From Mesorhizobium sp. 1M-11 (GTDB taxonomy: Bacteria > Pseudomonadota > Alphaproteobacteria > Rhizobiales > Rhizobiaceae), in NCBI RefSeq assembly GCF_001303895.1, contig NZ_LJSD01000001.1, positions 124,001-188,000 on the forward strand: a DNA stretch of 64,000 nucleotides, read 5' to 3'. Every line of letters begins with the position of its first letter. The stretch's first letter is position 1. The position numbers and the translations under genes were made by a program. Below, one piece after another: positions 28,895 through 39,066 of this stretch. The notes under the pieces were generated by a model. It did no database searches. It was not told the DNA's origin and saw nothing but the letters and a program-made list of their open reading frames with translations.

Positions 28895-29937
28895 CATGCC
28901 CATCCCGTAATCTTGAGGAATGCCGCGGTCGCGACCACCATGAACAGCGAGATCGGCAGGAATACCTTCCAGCCCAGCCGCATCAGTTGGTCGTAGCGGT
29001 AGCGCGGCACGAATGCCTTCACCATGGAGATGAAGAAGAACACCAGGCAGACCTTGAGCACGAACCAGATCACACCCGGCACCCAGGTGAAGGGCGCGAA
29101 GTCGAAGGGCGGCAGCCATCCGCCGAGGAACAGGATGGTGCAGAGCGCGCACATCAGCACGATCGCCACATATTCCCCGAGGAAGAACAGCAGGAACGGC
29201 GTCGACGAATACTCGACCATGTGGCCGGCGACGAGTTCGGACTCGGCTTCGACCAGGTCGAAGGGCGGTCTGTTCGTCTCGGCCAGTGCCGAGATGAAGA
29301 AGATGATGAACATCGGGAACAAGCCGAGCCAGTGCCAATCAAGGAAGGTGTTGGGCAGGCCGAGCTTGGTTCCCAGACCGTCCTGCTGCGACAGCACGAT
29401 ATCGGAAAGGTTCAACGAGCCGACGCAAAGCAGCACGGTGACGATGACGAAGCCGATCGAGACTTCGTAGGACACCATCTGTGCTGCCGAACGCAGCGCC
29501 CCGAGGAAGGGATACTTCGAGTTCGACGCCCAGCCGCCCATGATCACGCCGTAGACCTCCAGCGAGGAGATGGCGAAGACGTAGAGGATACCGACATTGA
29601 TGTTGGCGATCGCCCAGCCGTCACTGACCGGGATGACCGCCCAGGCAGCGATGGCCAGAACCGCCGAAACCAGTGGCGCCAGCAGGAACACGCCCTTGTT
29701 GGCGCCAGCCGGAATGACCGGTTCCTTGAACACGAATTTGAACAGGTCGGCGAAGGCCTGCAGCGTGCCCCAGGGGCCGACGACATTCGGACCGCGGCGC
29801 AACTGCACCGCCGCCCAGATCTTGCGGTCGGCATAAAGGATATACGCCACGAAGATCAGCAGAACGACGATCAGCACGACCGACTTCAACAGGATCAGCA
29901 GCGCTGGCAGCACGTAGAAGGAGAAGAAGCTGTCCAT
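28894..29937 (-). CDS. nuoH: NADH-quinone oxidoreductase subunit H
   Basis: The 347-aa subunit forms most of the quinone tunnel. It has eight or nine helices and the conserved loops [14 protein letters not shown] and [19 protein letters not shown]. It lies 3 bp after nuoG. Confidence 0.97.
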   Translation of the reverse strand: MDSFFSFYVLPALLILLKSVVLIVVLLIFVAYILYADRKIWAAVQLRRGPNVVGPWGTLQAFADLFKFVFKEPVIPAGANKGVFLLAPLVSAVLAIAAWAVIPVSDGWAIANINVGILYVFAISSLEVYGVIMGGWASNSKYPFLGALRSAAQMVSYEVSIGFVIVTVLLCVGSLNLSDIVLSQQDGLGTKLGLPNTFLDWHWLGLFPMFIIFFISALAETNRPPFDLVEAESELVAGHMVEYSSTPFLLFFLGEYVAIVLMCALCTILFLGGWLPPFDFAPFTWVPGVIWFVLKVCLVFFFISMVKAFVPRYRYDQLMRLGWKVFLPISLFMVVATAAFLKITGWA

Positions 29938-29940
29938 GGT

Positions 29941-32019
29941 TTATTCCGCTGCCTGCCTGAAGCCGTTCTTCGCGAGCGCCGAGCATTCGGCCATCACCGC
30001 CGAAGCGCGTGCAATCGGGTTCGTCAAATAGAAATCCGCCACCGCCGAAGTGAAGGCTGCCTTGGTAAGGCGCCCGCCAAGCTTTGCCGCCTTAGCGACG
30101 TCGCCAGCCTCGGTGGCCGCGATCTGGTCGATGCGGGCAAGATGCGGATGCTCGCCGTAAAGCTTCTGCCTCAGTTGCGCCAGCGAATCGAAGGGCAGCT
30201 TCTTGCCCAGCACATCCGACAGCGCACGCAGGATCGCCCAATCCTCGCGAGCGTCGCCAGGGGCGAAGCCTGCGCGGTTGGTCTGCTGTACGCGGCCCTC
30301 GGTGTTGACGTAGGTGCCCGACTTCTCGGTGTAGGCCGCGGCAGGCAGGATGACGTCGGCGCGGTGTGCACCGGCATCGCCATGCGTACCGATATAGACG
30401 ACGAAACCCGAAGCCTTGGCCATATCGAGTTCATCGGCACCGAGCAGGAACAGTACCTCGCTGTCGCTCAGGATGCCCGCGGTGTCCTTGCCGCCCTCGC
30501 CCGGCACGAAGCCGATGTCGAGACCGCCGACGCGGGCAGCTGCGGTATGCAGCACGGCAAAGCCGTTCCAGCCGTCCTTCACCGCGCCGACTGCCTGAGC
30601 AAGCTTGGCGACCTGGCCGAGTACGGCGGCGCCGTCCGAGCGCGACAGCGCGGCCTGGCCGACGATGATGAGCGGATGTTCGGCCTTCTTCAGCGTCTGG
30701 AAGAACTTGCCGTTGCCTTCGGCGATGTCCTTCAGTGTGTCGGGGCCGGCACCGAGCGCCTCATAGTCGTAGCGGGTGTCGCCGACTTCGCCGATGACGG
30801 CAACCGGCAGGTTGCCGGCACGCCAGCGCTTGCGGATACGAGCATTGAGCACCGAAGCCTCGAAGCGGGGATTGGCGCCGACAATGAGCACGGCATCAGC
30901 CTGCTCGATGCCTTCGATGGTCGGGTTGAAGATGTAGCTGGCGCGACCAAGAGACGGATCCAGTGCGGCGCCGTCCTGGCGGCAGTCGATGCTGACCGAG
31001 CCGAGCGACTGCGCGAGCAGCTTCAGCGCATACATTTCCTCGACGGCAGCAAGGTCGCCGGCGATGGCGCCGATCTTCTCAGGCGTCGCCTTGGCGACGG
31101 CGCCCTTCACGGCTTCAAAAGCTTCAGCCCAGGTCGCCGGGGCCAGCTTGCCGTTCTTGCGTACATAAGGCCGGTCGAGGCGCTGCGTGCGCAGGCCGTC
31201 CCAGATGTAGCGGGTCTTGTCGGAAATCCACTCCTCGTTCACCGCTTCGTTGACACGCGGCAGGATGCGCATGACTTCGCGACCGCGACTGTCAACGCGG
31301 ATAGCCGAGCCGACGGCGTCCATGACGTCGATCGATTCGGTCTTGGTCAGTTCCCACGGACGCGCTGTGAAGGCAAAGGGCTTCGAGGTCAGCGCGCCGA
31401 CCGGGCAGAGGTCGACGACATTGCCCTGCAACTCCGACGTCATCGCCTGTTCGAGATAGGTGGTGATCTCAGCGTCTTCACCACGACCGATCAGGCCCAG
31501 TTCGGAAATGCCAGCGACTTCGGTGGTGAAGCGGACGCAGCGCGTGCAATGGATGCAGCGGTTCATCACTGTCTTCACCAACGGGCCGATATACTTGTCC
31601 TCGACCGCGCGCTTGTTCTCGTGGAAGCGCGAGGAATCGACGCCGAAGGCCATCGCCTGATCCTGCAGGTCGCATTCGCCGCCCTGGTCGCAGATCGGGC
31701 AGTCGAGCGGATGGTTGATCAGCAGGAACTCCATCACGCCTTCGCGCGCCTTCTTCACCATCGGCGAATTGGTCAGCATTTCCGGCGGTTCACCGTTCGG
31801 GCCGGGGCGCAAGTCGCGTACGCCCATGGCGCAGGAAGCCTGCGGCTTGGGCGGACCGCCCTTCACCTCGACCAGGCACATGCGGCAGTTGCCGGCAATC
31901 GACAAACGCTCATGGAAACAGAAGCGCGGCACTTCCGCGCCCGCCGCTTCCGCCGCCTGCAGCAGCGTGTAGTGGTCGGGTACCTCGATCTCTTTCCCGT
32001 CGACCTTGAGCTTTGCCAT
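29941..32019 (-). CDS. nuoG: NADH-quinone oxidoreductase subunit G
   Basis: The 692-aa iron-sulfur subunit carries a 2Fe-2S ferredoxin domain ([10 protein letters not shown]), the His/Cys and 4Fe-4S motifs [14 protein letters not shown] and [10 protein letters not shown], and a molybdopterin-oxidoreductase-like domain without obvious cofactor residues. The ATG at 32019 follows AGGAG by 6 nt. A TTG three bases upstream is less likely. Confidence 0.96.
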   Translation of the reverse strand: MAKLKVDGKEIEVPDHYTLLQAAEAAGAEVPRFCFHERLSIAGNCRMCLVEVKGGPPKPQASCAMGVRDLRPGPNGEPPEMLTNSPMVKKAREGVMEFLLINHPLDCPICDQGGECDLQDQAMAFGVDSSRFHENKRAVEDKYIGPLVKTVMNRCIHCTRCVRFTTEVAGISELGLIGRGEDAEITTYLEQAMTSELQGNVVDLCPVGALTSKPFAFTARPWELTKTESIDVMDAVGSAIRVDSRGREVMRILPRVNEAVNEEWISDKTRYIWDGLRTQRLDRPYVRKNGKLAPATWAEAFEAVKGAVAKATPEKIGAIAGDLAAVEEMYALKLLAQSLGSVSIDCRQDGAALDPSLGRASYIFNPTIEGIEQADAVLIVGANPRFEASVLNARIRKRWRAGNLPVAVIGEVGDTRYDYEALGAGPDTLKDIAEGNGKFFQTLKKAEHPLIIVGQAALSRSDGAAVLGQVAKLAQAVGAVKDGWNGFAVLHTAAARVGGLDIGFVPGEGGKDTAGILSDSEVLFLLGADELDMAKASGFVVYIGTHGDAGAHRADVILPAAAYTEKSGTYVNTEGRVQQTNRAGFAPGDAREDWAILRALSDVLGKKLPFDSLAQLRQKLYGEHPHLARIDQIAATEAGDVAKAAKLGGRLTKAAFTSAVADFYLTNPIARASAVMAECSALAKNGFRQAAE

Positions 32020-32096
32020 CAATTGCTCCTGGCGGCCTGGGCCGCTTCGTATGCGTTGCGAACGGCGAGCACATCGTGCGTGTCGTGGACCTGCAT
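32019..32096 (-). CDS. Possible 25-aa ORF overlapping nuoG start
   Basis: A 25-codon frame beginning [14 protein letters not shown] has an AAGGAAAG stretch about 9 nt upstream. It ends with a TGA overlapping the nuoG ATG by one base. It is hydrophilic. The tidy overlap suggests a leader or coupling peptide, but the length allows chance. Confidence 0.25.
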   Translation of the reverse strand: MQVHDTHDVLAVRNAYEAAQAARSN

Positions 32097-32116
32097 CGCC
32101 GTCGTCTTTCCTTCGC

Positions 32117-32842
32117 TCAGTTTTTCGTCTTGGCGGTCAAAGCCGCCGCTTGTTCCAGCCAGCCGTCGCGTTCGACGCGGCCCTTGAAGCCGAGATAGTC
32201 GTCCACCCAGGCAACCTCGGCGGGCGTCCAGGCAGCGACCTGCGCATAGGTCCAGATGCCGAGGTCATTGAGAACCTTCTCAAGCTTCGGACCAACACCG
32301 GTGATCACCTTGAGATCATCTGGAGCAGCAGGCTTGTCGATGGTAGCCGGCTTGCGGAAGCCTTCCGGCATCAAGGCAGCCACAGTCGCGGCGGGAGCCG
32401 GCACTTCGGTCACGACAGCCTCGGTGGACTGAGCCTCTTCGGCCGTCTCGACGACTGGTTCGGCGATCTTCTCGGCCACGGATTGCGCCTCGGCGATGAG
32501 CCTCCTGGTGGTGGCGCGCGCCCGCGCTGCCGGGGCCTTTTCAGCCGGTATATCATCGCGACCGGCGAAGCTTTCGGTGGAACCCGGGAAATCGTCCAGG
32601 ACCGGCTGCATCAGGCGCTGCGAAATTTCGGCGGCACCGGTCAGCGCGCCGACCCAAACGCCGAAGGCATGGCTTGCCAGGCCGAAGCCAAGCGCGGAGA
32701 ACGCTGCGGCGCCGGCGACCGGGTGCGCGAACAGGTTGACGGCACTGGCCATCTCCTGCGGCATCATCCTGGTCAGATCCTGAGTCATTTTCTCGAATTC
32801 GTTCCTGTCAGGCACTGCGTCGGGTATGGGAAACATCGACAT
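32117..32842 (-). CDS. Helix-hairpin-helix protein embedded in nuo operon
   Basis: The 241-aa product starts after a good AGGAG (7-nt spacing). Residues ~25-65 are hydrophobic ([20 protein letters not shown]), followed by a charged Ala-rich linker. A C-terminal ~65-residue domain begins [20 protein letters not shown], a helix-hairpin-helix-type fold. The same domain ends NuoE ([20 protein letters not shown]), so the two are paralogous. Its place between nuoF and nuoG suggests an accessory or assembly role for complex I; the function is unknown. Confidence 0.75.
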   Translation of the reverse strand: MSMFPIPDAVPDRNEFEKMTQDLTRMMPQEMASAVNLFAHPVAGAAAFSALGFGLASHAFGVWVGALTGAAEISQRLMQPVLDDFPGSTESFAGRDDIPAEKAPAARARATTRRLIAEAQSVAEKIAEPVVETAEEAQSTEAVVTEVPAPAATVAALMPEGFRKPATIDKPAAPDDLKVITGVGPKLEKVLNDLGIWTYAQVAAWTPAEVAWVDDYLGFKGRVERDGWLEQAAALTAKTKN

Positions 32843-32936
32843 TGGCTCACTCCTAAGCCGTTTCGTTCCTGATGCCCTGCTTTCAGCCGTTTCCTTGAAA
32901 TCCGGGTTTGTCCCGGTTTTCGTTTCTTGCCTCTAT

Positions 32937-34241
32937 TTACTCAGCCGCCACCAGCACCGGCTCAGCGCGGTGCGCATTGCGGGTGAACTCGTCGATGCGG
33001 CGCTCGATCTCCGGACGGAAATTGCGGATCAGGCCCTGAATCGGCCAGGCCGCCGCATCGCCCAGCGCGCAGATCGTGTGACCTTCGATCTGCTTCGTGA
33101 CGTCGAGCAGCATGTCGATCTCGCGCTTCTGCGCCTCGCCCCGCACCAGTCGCTCCATCACGCGCCACATCCAGCCGGTGCCTTCGCGGCACGGCGTGCA
33201 CTGGCCGCAGCTCTCATGCTTGAAGAAATAGGCAAGCCGGGCGATCGCCTTCACGATATCCGTCGACTTATCCATCACGATGACAGCCGCGGTACCGAAG
33301 GACGACTTCAGTTCGCGCATGCCATCGAAATCCATCGGCGCGTCGAGGATATCCGGTCCCTTGATGACCGGGCACGAAGCGCCGCCAGGAATGACGGCGA
33401 GCAGATTGTCCCAGCCGCCGCGCACACCGCCGCCATGCTTCTCGACGAGTTCACGGAAGGTGATGCCCATTGCCTCTTCGACCGTGCAGGGCGTGTTGAC
33501 GTGGCCAACCAGCATGAACAACTTGGTGCCGACATTGTTCGGACGGCCGATCGACGAGAACCAGGCCGCACCGCGGCGCAGAATGGTCGGAGCGACTGCG
33601 ATCGACTCGACATTGTTGACCGTGGTCGGGCAGCCATAAAGGCCGACATTTGCCGGGAACGGCGGCTTCAGGCGCGGCTGGCCCTTCTTGCCTTCGAGGC
33701 TTTCCAGCAGCGCAGTTTCTTCGCCGCAGATATAGGCGCCGGCACCGTGATGGACGTAGACGTCGAAATCGTAGCCGTTCTTGTTGCCCTTGCCGATCAG
33801 CTTGGCCTCATAGGCCTCGTCGATGGCCCGCTGCAGGGCTTCGCGTTCGCGGATGAACTCGCCGCGCACGTAGATGTAGGCTGCCACCGCACCCATGGCG
33901 AAGCCGGCGAGCAGGCAACCTTCGACCAATGTGTGAGGATCGTGGCGCAGAATATCGCGATCCTTGCAGGTTCCCGGTTCGGATTCGTCGGCATTGACGA
34001 CGAGATAGCTCGGACGGCCATCGCTCTGCTTGGGCATGAACGACCATTTGAGGCCCGTCGGGAAGCCGGCGCCGCCGCGACCGCGCAGGCCCGACGCCTT
34101 CATCTCGTTGATGATCCAGTCGCGGCCCTTGTCGATGATGGCCTTGGTGCCATCCCACTGTCCACGCGCCATGGCGCCTTGCAGCGACTGGTCGAAGCGG
34201 CCGTAGATATTGGTGAAGATGCGGTCCTTGTCCTGAAGCAT
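32937..34241 (-). CDS. nuoF: NADH-quinone oxidoreductase subunit F
   Basis: The 434-aa subunit binds NADH and FMN and cluster N3. The [10 protein letters not shown] motif (residues 54-63), the FMN region [17 protein letters not shown], and the 4Fe-4S motif [11 protein letters not shown] are present. It lies 10 bp after nuoE. Confidence 0.97.
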   Translation of the reverse strand: MLQDKDRIFTNIYGRFDQSLQGAMARGQWDGTKAIIDKGRDWIINEMKASGLRGRGGAGFPTGLKWSFMPKQSDGRPSYLVVNADESEPGTCKDRDILRHDPHTLVEGCLLAGFAMGAVAAYIYVRGEFIREREALQRAIDEAYEAKLIGKGNKNGYDFDVYVHHGAGAYICGEETALLESLEGKKGQPRLKPPFPANVGLYGCPTTVNNVESIAVAPTILRRGAAWFSSIGRPNNVGTKLFMLVGHVNTPCTVEEAMGITFRELVEKHGGGVRGGWDNLLAVIPGGASCPVIKGPDILDAPMDFDGMRELKSSFGTAAVIVMDKSTDIVKAIARLAYFFKHESCGQCTPCREGTGWMWRVMERLVRGEAQKREIDMLLDVTKQIEGHTICALGDAAAWPIQGLIRNFRPEIERRIDEFTRNAHRAEPVLVAAE

Positions 34242-34251
34242 TTTTCGTCCC

Positions 34252-35481
34252 TCAGACCGGTTTCTTGCCGAACACGCGGATGTATTCCTCGACCCCGCCC
34301 TTGGCGAGCGCCTTGGCCTGCTTCACCCAGTCCTCACGCTCGATGCGGCCGTGGAAGGAAAGATAGCCGTCGACCCATTCGCGCTCGGCCTTTTTCCAGG
34401 ACGCCACCTGGGCATAGGTGAAGATGCCGAGTTCATGCAGCGTCGCCTCAATCTTCGGACCGACTCCGGAGATCAGCTTGAGATCGTCAACGGCAGCCGG
34501 CTTCGAGATTCCCTTCGGCCGGTTCTTGTGGTCGAGCGAAGGCTTGGCGGGCGCAGCTTCCCTCTTTGCCGGGGCTTTCTTGGGCGCGGCAGCGGCGGTT
34601 TCAGCCTTGGCGGATACCGCGGCCGGCTTGGCTTCGGCCTTGGCCTTCGGCGCCTTGACGCTCGTGGCATTTTCAGCAGCCGGAGCGGCCTTGACCTTCG
34701 ATGGCGTTTTCACTGCCGGGCTGGTTTCGATGGCGTTGGTCTTCGGCTTGGCGGCGTTGGACGGGGGCACGGCGGCAGCCTTGACCGGCTCGGCAGCGAC
34801 AAGAGGCGTTTCCTTCGTGGTCCGTGCAGCTGCCTTGGTCGCCTTGTCGCGCGTGGACTTGAGGATCGCCTTCTCATCGGCCAACGCGGTGAAGCCGCTC
34901 ACCGGCGCCGAGAAATGGCGGCCGTTCTGCGGACCGACTGGCACGGAATGCCCCTTGCCTGCTTCGAAATCATCGATGATCTCGGCCAGCCGCTCCGGCG
35001 TCAGATCCTCATAGGTATCCTTGAAGATCATGACCATCGGCGCGTTCACGCAGGCGCCGAGGCACTCGACCTCTTCCCACGACAGCGTACCGGCTTCGTT
35101 GGTGTGGAACTGGTCGTGATGGATCTTGGAACGGCAGACATCCATCAGCTCTTCGGAGCCGCGCAGCATGCAGGGCGTGGTGCCGCATACCTGGACGTGG
35201 GCGCGGGTGCCGACCGGCTTCAGCTGGTACTGCGTATAGAAGGTGGCGACTTCCAGCCCGCGGATATAGGGCATGCCCAGCATCTCGCAGATCGACTCGA
35301 TCGCAGCCTTGGTGACCCAGCCTTCCTGCTCCTGCGCCAGCATCAGAAGCGGGATGATGGCCGACTGTTCACGGCCCTTGGGATATTTGGCGATCCACTT
35401 CCTGGCCGACGCCGAATTCGCCTTGTTGAAGGCGAAGGAAGCTGGCTGGACGCTGGCATCTGCGAGACGACGGACTGACAT
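34252..35481 (-). CDS. nuoE: NADH-quinone oxidoreductase subunit E with long C-terminal extension
   Basis: The N-terminal ~170 residues are a standard thioredoxin-like NuoE with 2Fe-2S ligands Cys99, Cys104, Cys140 and Cys144. The protein is 409 aa, about twice the usual bacterial size. It continues through a low-complexity Lys/Ala/Pro linker (~200-320) to a C-terminal helix-hairpin-helix-like domain (~335-405) shared with the protein at 32117-32842. Extended NuoE proteins occur in Rhizobiales; the role of the tail is unknown. Confidence 0.95.
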   Translation of the reverse strand: MSVRRLADASVQPASFAFNKANSASARKWIAKYPKGREQSAIIPLLMLAQEQEGWVTKAAIESICEMLGMPYIRGLEVATFYTQYQLKPVGTRAHVQVCGTTPCMLRGSEELMDVCRSKIHHDQFHTNEAGTLSWEEVECLGACVNAPMVMIFKDTYEDLTPERLAEIIDDFEAGKGHSVPVGPQNGRHFSAPVSGFTALADEKAILKSTRDKATKAAARTTKETPLVAAEPVKAAAVPPSNAAKPKTNAIETSPAVKTPSKVKAAPAAENATSVKAPKAKAEAKPAAVSAKAETAAAAPKKAPAKREAAPAKPSLDHKNRPKGISKPAAVDDLKLISGVGPKIEATLHELGIFTYAQVASWKKAEREWVDGYLSFHGRIEREDWVKQAKALAKGGVEEYIRVFGKKPV

Positions 35482-35484
35482 GGC

Positions 35485-35877
35485 CTATTGCTTACCTGTT
35501 TCCTGCTCGGACACGCGATAGCACTTGGTGGTGCCGTCGCGGACACAAACATATTCTTCTACGCCACGAACCATTCGCATGAATTTTCCATGACGAGCCG
35601 CCACATAGCTTACGTCGCATTCGCGCAGCGGGCCGCCTATCGAAGCCATGAACATCGGCTCGCTCTGTTCCCGACAGAGCGGGTCTCCCATTACAAATAT
35701 CCCGGTATCCATAGGACGCATTATCTGCCGTTCCATGATGAGATCGCCGGCCGCAATCGGCAAAAACCCTTCGTCCACCAAAGCATCAACGGAATCTGCA
35801 ACCCCCTCGGCGCTTGCCAGCGATGGCAAGGCGAGCAACGCTGCAACGTTGACTGCCATTAGCGCGCCAAGCCTCAC
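35485..35877 (-). CDS. Predicted secreted protein between nuoD and nuoE
   Basis: From a GTG at 35877, which overlaps the nuoD stop, the 130-aa product begins with a signal peptide ([20 protein letters not shown] then ASA). The mature part has four Cys ([25 protein letters not shown]), which could form two periplasmic disulfides. An ATG at 35859 would shorten the signal. I recognise no family. Coupling to nuoD and nuoE suggests co-expression with complex I. Confidence 0.6.
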   Translation of the reverse strand: MRLGALMAVNVAALLALPSLASAEGVADSVDALVDEGFLPIAAGDLIMERQIMRPMDTGIFVMGDPLCREQSEPMFMASIGGPLRECDVSYVAARHGKFMRMVRGVEEYVCVRDGTTKCYRVSEQETGKQ

Positions 35878-37064
35878 CGATCCACCTCTCCGAACACGAT
35901 GTCGAGGGATCCGAGGATGGCGGTGACGTCGGCCAGCATGTGGCCGCGGCACAGGAAATCCATGGCCTGCAGATGCGCGAAACCGGGTGCGCGCAGCTTG
36001 CAGCGATAAGGCTTGTTGGTGCCGTCGGAGACCATGAAGACGCCGAACTCGCCCTTCGGCGCTTCGACGGCGGCATAGACCTCACCGGCCGGCACGCGAT
36101 AACCCTCGGTGTAGAGCTTGAAGTGATGGATGAGCGCTTCCATCGAACGCTTCATCTCGCCACGCTTCGGCGGCACCACCTTGCCGTCGATGTTCGACAC
36201 CGGACCGGCGCTCTCCTTGCCAAGCAGAAGATCGATGCACTGCCGCATGATGCGGGCCGACTGGCGCATCTCTTCCATGCGGATGAGATAGCGATCGTAG
36301 CAGTCACCGTTCTTGCCGATGGGAATGTCGAATTCCAGCTCGGAATAGCATTCGTAGGGCTGCGACTTGCGCAAATCCCAGGCCGCACCCGAACCACGCA
36401 CCATCACACCCGAGAAACCCCAGGCCCAGGCATCAGCCAGCGAGACGACGCCGATATCGGCATTGCGCTGCTTGAAGATGCGGTTGGGCGTGAGCAGTGC
36501 ATCGAGATCGTCGAGCGACTTCAGGAACGGATCGATCCATCTGCCGATGTCTTCGATGAGCTGCTTCGGCAGGTCCTGGTGCACACCACCTGGACGGAAA
36601 TAGGCGGCATGCATGCGCGAGCCGGATGCCCGCTCATAGAACACCATCAGCTTTTCGCGCTCGACAAAGCCCCACAGCGGTGGGGTAAGCGCGCCCACGT
36701 CCATGGCCTGCGTCGTCACATTGAGAATGTGCGACATGATGCGGCCGATTTCGGAATAGAGAACGCGGATCAACTGGCCGCGCTTCGGCACCTCGATGCC
36801 GAGCAGCTTCTCGGCGGCGAGCGCGAAAGCATGCTCCTGGTTCATCGGCGCGCAATAGTCGAGCCGGTCGAGATAAGGCACGGCCTGCAGATAGGTCTTG
36901 TGTTCGATCAGCTTCTCGGTGCCGCGGTGCAGCAGGCCGATATGCGGATCGACGCGATCAACCACCTCACCATCCAGCTCCAGCACGAGACGCAGAACGC
37001 CGTGCGCGGCCGGATGCTGCGGGCCGAAGTTGATATTGAAGTTGCGAACTGAGGTCTCAGCCAT
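35874..37064 (-). CDS. nuoD: NADH-quinone oxidoreductase subunit D
   Basis: The 396-aa 49-kDa-type subunit forms the quinone site with NuoB. It has the hydrogenase-like fold, [20 protein letters not shown] near the start, the helix region [13 protein letters not shown], and the conserved C-terminus [11 protein letters not shown]. Unlike in E. coli it is not fused to NuoC. Confidence 0.97.
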   Translation of the reverse strand: MAETSVRNFNINFGPQHPAAHGVLRLVLELDGEVVDRVDPHIGLLHRGTEKLIEHKTYLQAVPYLDRLDYCAPMNQEHAFALAAEKLLGIEVPKRGQLIRVLYSEIGRIMSHILNVTTQAMDVGALTPPLWGFVEREKLMVFYERASGSRMHAAYFRPGGVHQDLPKQLIEDIGRWIDPFLKSLDDLDALLTPNRIFKQRNADIGVVSLADAWAWGFSGVMVRGSGAAWDLRKSQPYECYSELEFDIPIGKNGDCYDRYLIRMEEMRQSARIMRQCIDLLLGKESAGPVSNIDGKVVPPKRGEMKRSMEALIHHFKLYTEGYRVPAGEVYAAVEAPKGEFGVFMVSDGTNKPYRCKLRAPGFAHLQAMDFLCRGHMLADVTAILGSLDIVFGEVDR

Positions 37065-37086
37065 TTGTTTTCACAGACCTTGCTGC

Positions 37087-37194
37087 CTAGAGCGCCTTCA
37101 CGAGCCGAGCCACGACATACGCGGTCGCGCCGGCTGGAACCAGCCACAGCACCTTGCGCACCATCGAGCCGCCAGCCGCTTTGTCGCCGGTCAT
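37087..37194 (-). CDS. 35-aa membrane ORF between nuoC and nuoD
   Basis: A 35-codon frame begins with an ATG overlapping the nuoC stop by 4 nt (ATGA) and ends 22 bp before nuoD. It encodes a short polar start with Lys/Asp, then a basic residue pair and one hydrophobic segment ([18 protein letters not shown]) followed by KAL, the layout of a single-pass membrane peptide. The nuo genes are otherwise tightly packed, so this frame fills what would be a gap. It could be a supernumerary or assembly peptide of complex I. Confidence 0.55.
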   Translation of the reverse strand: MTGDKAAGGSMVRKVLWLVPAGATAYVVARLVKAL

Positions 37195-37793
37195 TGCTTC
37201 GCCTTTTCATCGCCCGGCAGCACGTAGTCCGTGCCTTCCCAGGGCGAGAGGAAATCAAAACTGCGGAATTCCTGCTTCAGCTCCACCGGCTCGTAGATCA
37301 CGCGCTTGGCCTCGTCGTCGTAGCGCACTTCGACGAAACCGGTGAGCGGGAAGTCCTTGCGCAGCGGATGACCGTCGAAACCGTAGTCCGTCAGGATGCG
37401 GCGCAGATCCGGATGACCGGAGAACAGCACACCATAAAGATCGTAGGTCTCGCGCTCGAACCAGTCGGCACCTGGCCAGACGGCGGTCACGGACGGAACC
37501 ACCGTTTCCTCATCGGCGTGAGTCTTGAGTCGGATGCGCAGATTCTGCTTCGGCGAGAGCAGGTGGTAGACGACATCGAAGCGCAACGCCCGAGAGGGAT
37601 AGTCAGCACCGGAGACGTCGATGAACGAAACGAACTGACACTTGGCGTCGTCCCGCAGGAAGGTTGCCGCCTTGACGATATCGGCGGCATTGACCAGCAC
37701 CGTCAGCTCGCCATAGGCGAGAACGCTGTCGACCACCGTAGCGCCGAGCTTGTCCTTGATGTGAGAGGCAAGGGCGTTGAGGGCTTCACTCAT
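37191..37793 (-). CDS. nuoC: NADH-quinone oxidoreductase subunit C
   Basis: The 200-aa 30-kDa-type subunit has the family signature region [20 protein letters not shown] followed by [20 protein letters not shown]. It lies 6 bp after nuoB and is separate from NuoD. Confidence 0.97.
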   Translation of the reverse strand: MSEALNALASHIKDKLGATVVDSVLAYGELTVLVNAADIVKAATFLRDDAKCQFVSFIDVSGADYPSRALRFDVVYHLLSPKQNLRIRLKTHADEETVVPSVTAVWPGADWFERETYDLYGVLFSGHPDLRRILTDYGFDGHPLRKDFPLTGFVEVRYDDEAKRVIYEPVELKQEFRSFDFLSPWEGTDYVLPGDEKAKQ

Positions 37794-37799
37794 GACAGT

Positions 37800-38381
37800 T
37801 CACCGTTCGATCGTGCCGGTGCGGCGTATCTTCTTCTGCAGAAGAAGCAGGCCGTAGAGCAACGCCTCGGCAGTCGGCGGACAGCCGGGCACATAAATGT
37901 CGACTGGCACCACGCGATCGCAGCCGCGCACCACTGAATAGGAATAGTGATAATAACCGCCGCCATTGGCGCAGGAGCCCATCGAGATGACGTAGCGCGG
38001 CTCCGGCATCTGGTCGTAGACCTTGCGCAGCGCAGGCGCCATCTTGTTGGTGAGCGTACCGGCGACGATCATCACGTCCGACTGGCGCGGTGATGCGCGT
38101 GGCGCGATGCCGAAGCGCTCGCTGTCGTAGCGCGGCATGGCGGTGTGGATCATCTCCACCGCACAGCAGGCCAGACCGAAGGTCATGTACATCAGCGAGC
38201 CAGTGCGCGCCCAGGTGATCAGCGCCTCGCTCGAAGTGACGAGGAAGCCCTTGTCGGCGAGCTCGTTGTTGATGTCCAGAAAGAAGGGATCGTCCGAACC
38301 GACCGGCTTGCCGGTCTTCGGATCGAGAATGCCTTTCGGCTTTGGTGCGACGAGCGTACCGGAACTGTCGTTCAATCCCAT
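37800..38381 (-). CDS. nuoB: NADH-quinone oxidoreductase subunit B
   Basis: The 193-aa subunit carries cluster N2. Ligands are the adjacent Cys72-Cys73 (ACCAVEM), the Cys in [15 protein letters not shown] and the one in [11 protein letters not shown]. The start at 38381 overlaps the end of nuoA by 10 nt. Confidence 0.97.
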   Translation of the reverse strand: MGLNDSSGTLVAPKPKGILDPKTGKPVGSDDPFFLDINNELADKGFLVTSSEALITWARTGSLMYMTFGLACCAVEMIHTAMPRYDSERFGIAPRASPRQSDVMIVAGTLTNKMAPALRKVYDQMPEPRYVISMGSCANGGGYYHYSYSVVRGCDRVVPVDIYVPGCPPTAEALLYGLLLLQKKIRRTGTIER

Positions 38382-38737
38382 TCCAGCGCTCCTTTTTTCC
38401 ATTCATAGGCGAAACCGATGGTCAGCACGCCGAGGAAAACCATCATCGACCAGAAGCCGAGCATGCCGATCTGGCTGAACGAGACCGCCCACGGGAACAG
38501 GAAGGCCACTTCCAGATCGAAGATGATGAAAAGGATCGACACCAGATAGAAGCGGATGTCGAATTTCATGCGGGCGTCGTCGAAGGAATTGAAACCGCAC
38601 TCGTAGGCCGACAGCTTTTCCGGGTCCGGATTGCGGTAGGCGACCAGGAATGGCGCCACGATAAGGGCAAGGCCGACGACCAGCGCCACACCGATGAAGA
38701 GGACGATGGGCAGGTACGAACTGAGGAGTGCGTTCAT
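38372..38737 (-). CDS. nuoA: NADH-quinone oxidoreductase subunit A
   Basis: The 121-aa three-helix subunit has the conserved loop [20 protein letters not shown] and [17 protein letters not shown] second helix. It is the first gene of the nuo operon. The ATG at 38737 is preferred to an upstream in-frame ATG because it gives the standard N-terminus [10 protein letters not shown]. Confidence 0.96.
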   Translation of the reverse strand: MNALLSSYLPIVLFIGVALVVGLALIVAPFLVAYRNPDPEKLSAYECGFNSFDDARMKFDIRFYLVSILFIIFDLEVAFLFPWAVSFSQIGMLGFWSMMVFLGVLTIGFAYEWKKGALEWD

Positions 38738-38854
38738 GCTGCGACTTTCCATTGGTGGCTGATCCACCTGATACAGCACAAGACCTTAGGGCGGAAGCAT
38801 GTGGGTTCAACCGCCGGACCGTTTACGGGCCCATGCTGCAATGCGGCGACGGTT

Positions 38855-38883
38855 AGCGCAGCGCATTCGGCGAAGCAAGTCAA
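38855..38883 (-). promoter_or_regulatory. Candidate nuo operon promoter
   Basis: In the ~330-bp gap between nuoA and the divergent ycaQ-type gene, the minus strand has TTGACT (38878-38883), a 17-bp spacer and TGCGCT (38855-38860). The -35 is good and the -10 poor. No other strong candidate was seen in this gap. Confidence 0.3.
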
Positions 38884-39066
38884 ACCTTGTCCAAAATGCG
38901 ACTGTGGACGCCTCTTCCAGCAAAACTGGTCCGATCAGCTCCTATTTGATTTCCTTCACTTTTTACTCCACTTTTATCTCCTGACAGGATTGAGGGCCAA
39001 ACCCTGCTAGCATGAGCGGAATCGCCGCCAGCATCGGCTCGTCCCAACAGTCAAAATGTCGTCAGG

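Noticed and set aside
28987..32187. A 1066-codon open frame on the plus strand opposite nuoH and nuoG
   Set aside because: It is antisense to well-identified nuo genes, has Arg/His/Gln-rich composition typical of a shadow frame in GC-rich DNA, and shows no domain.
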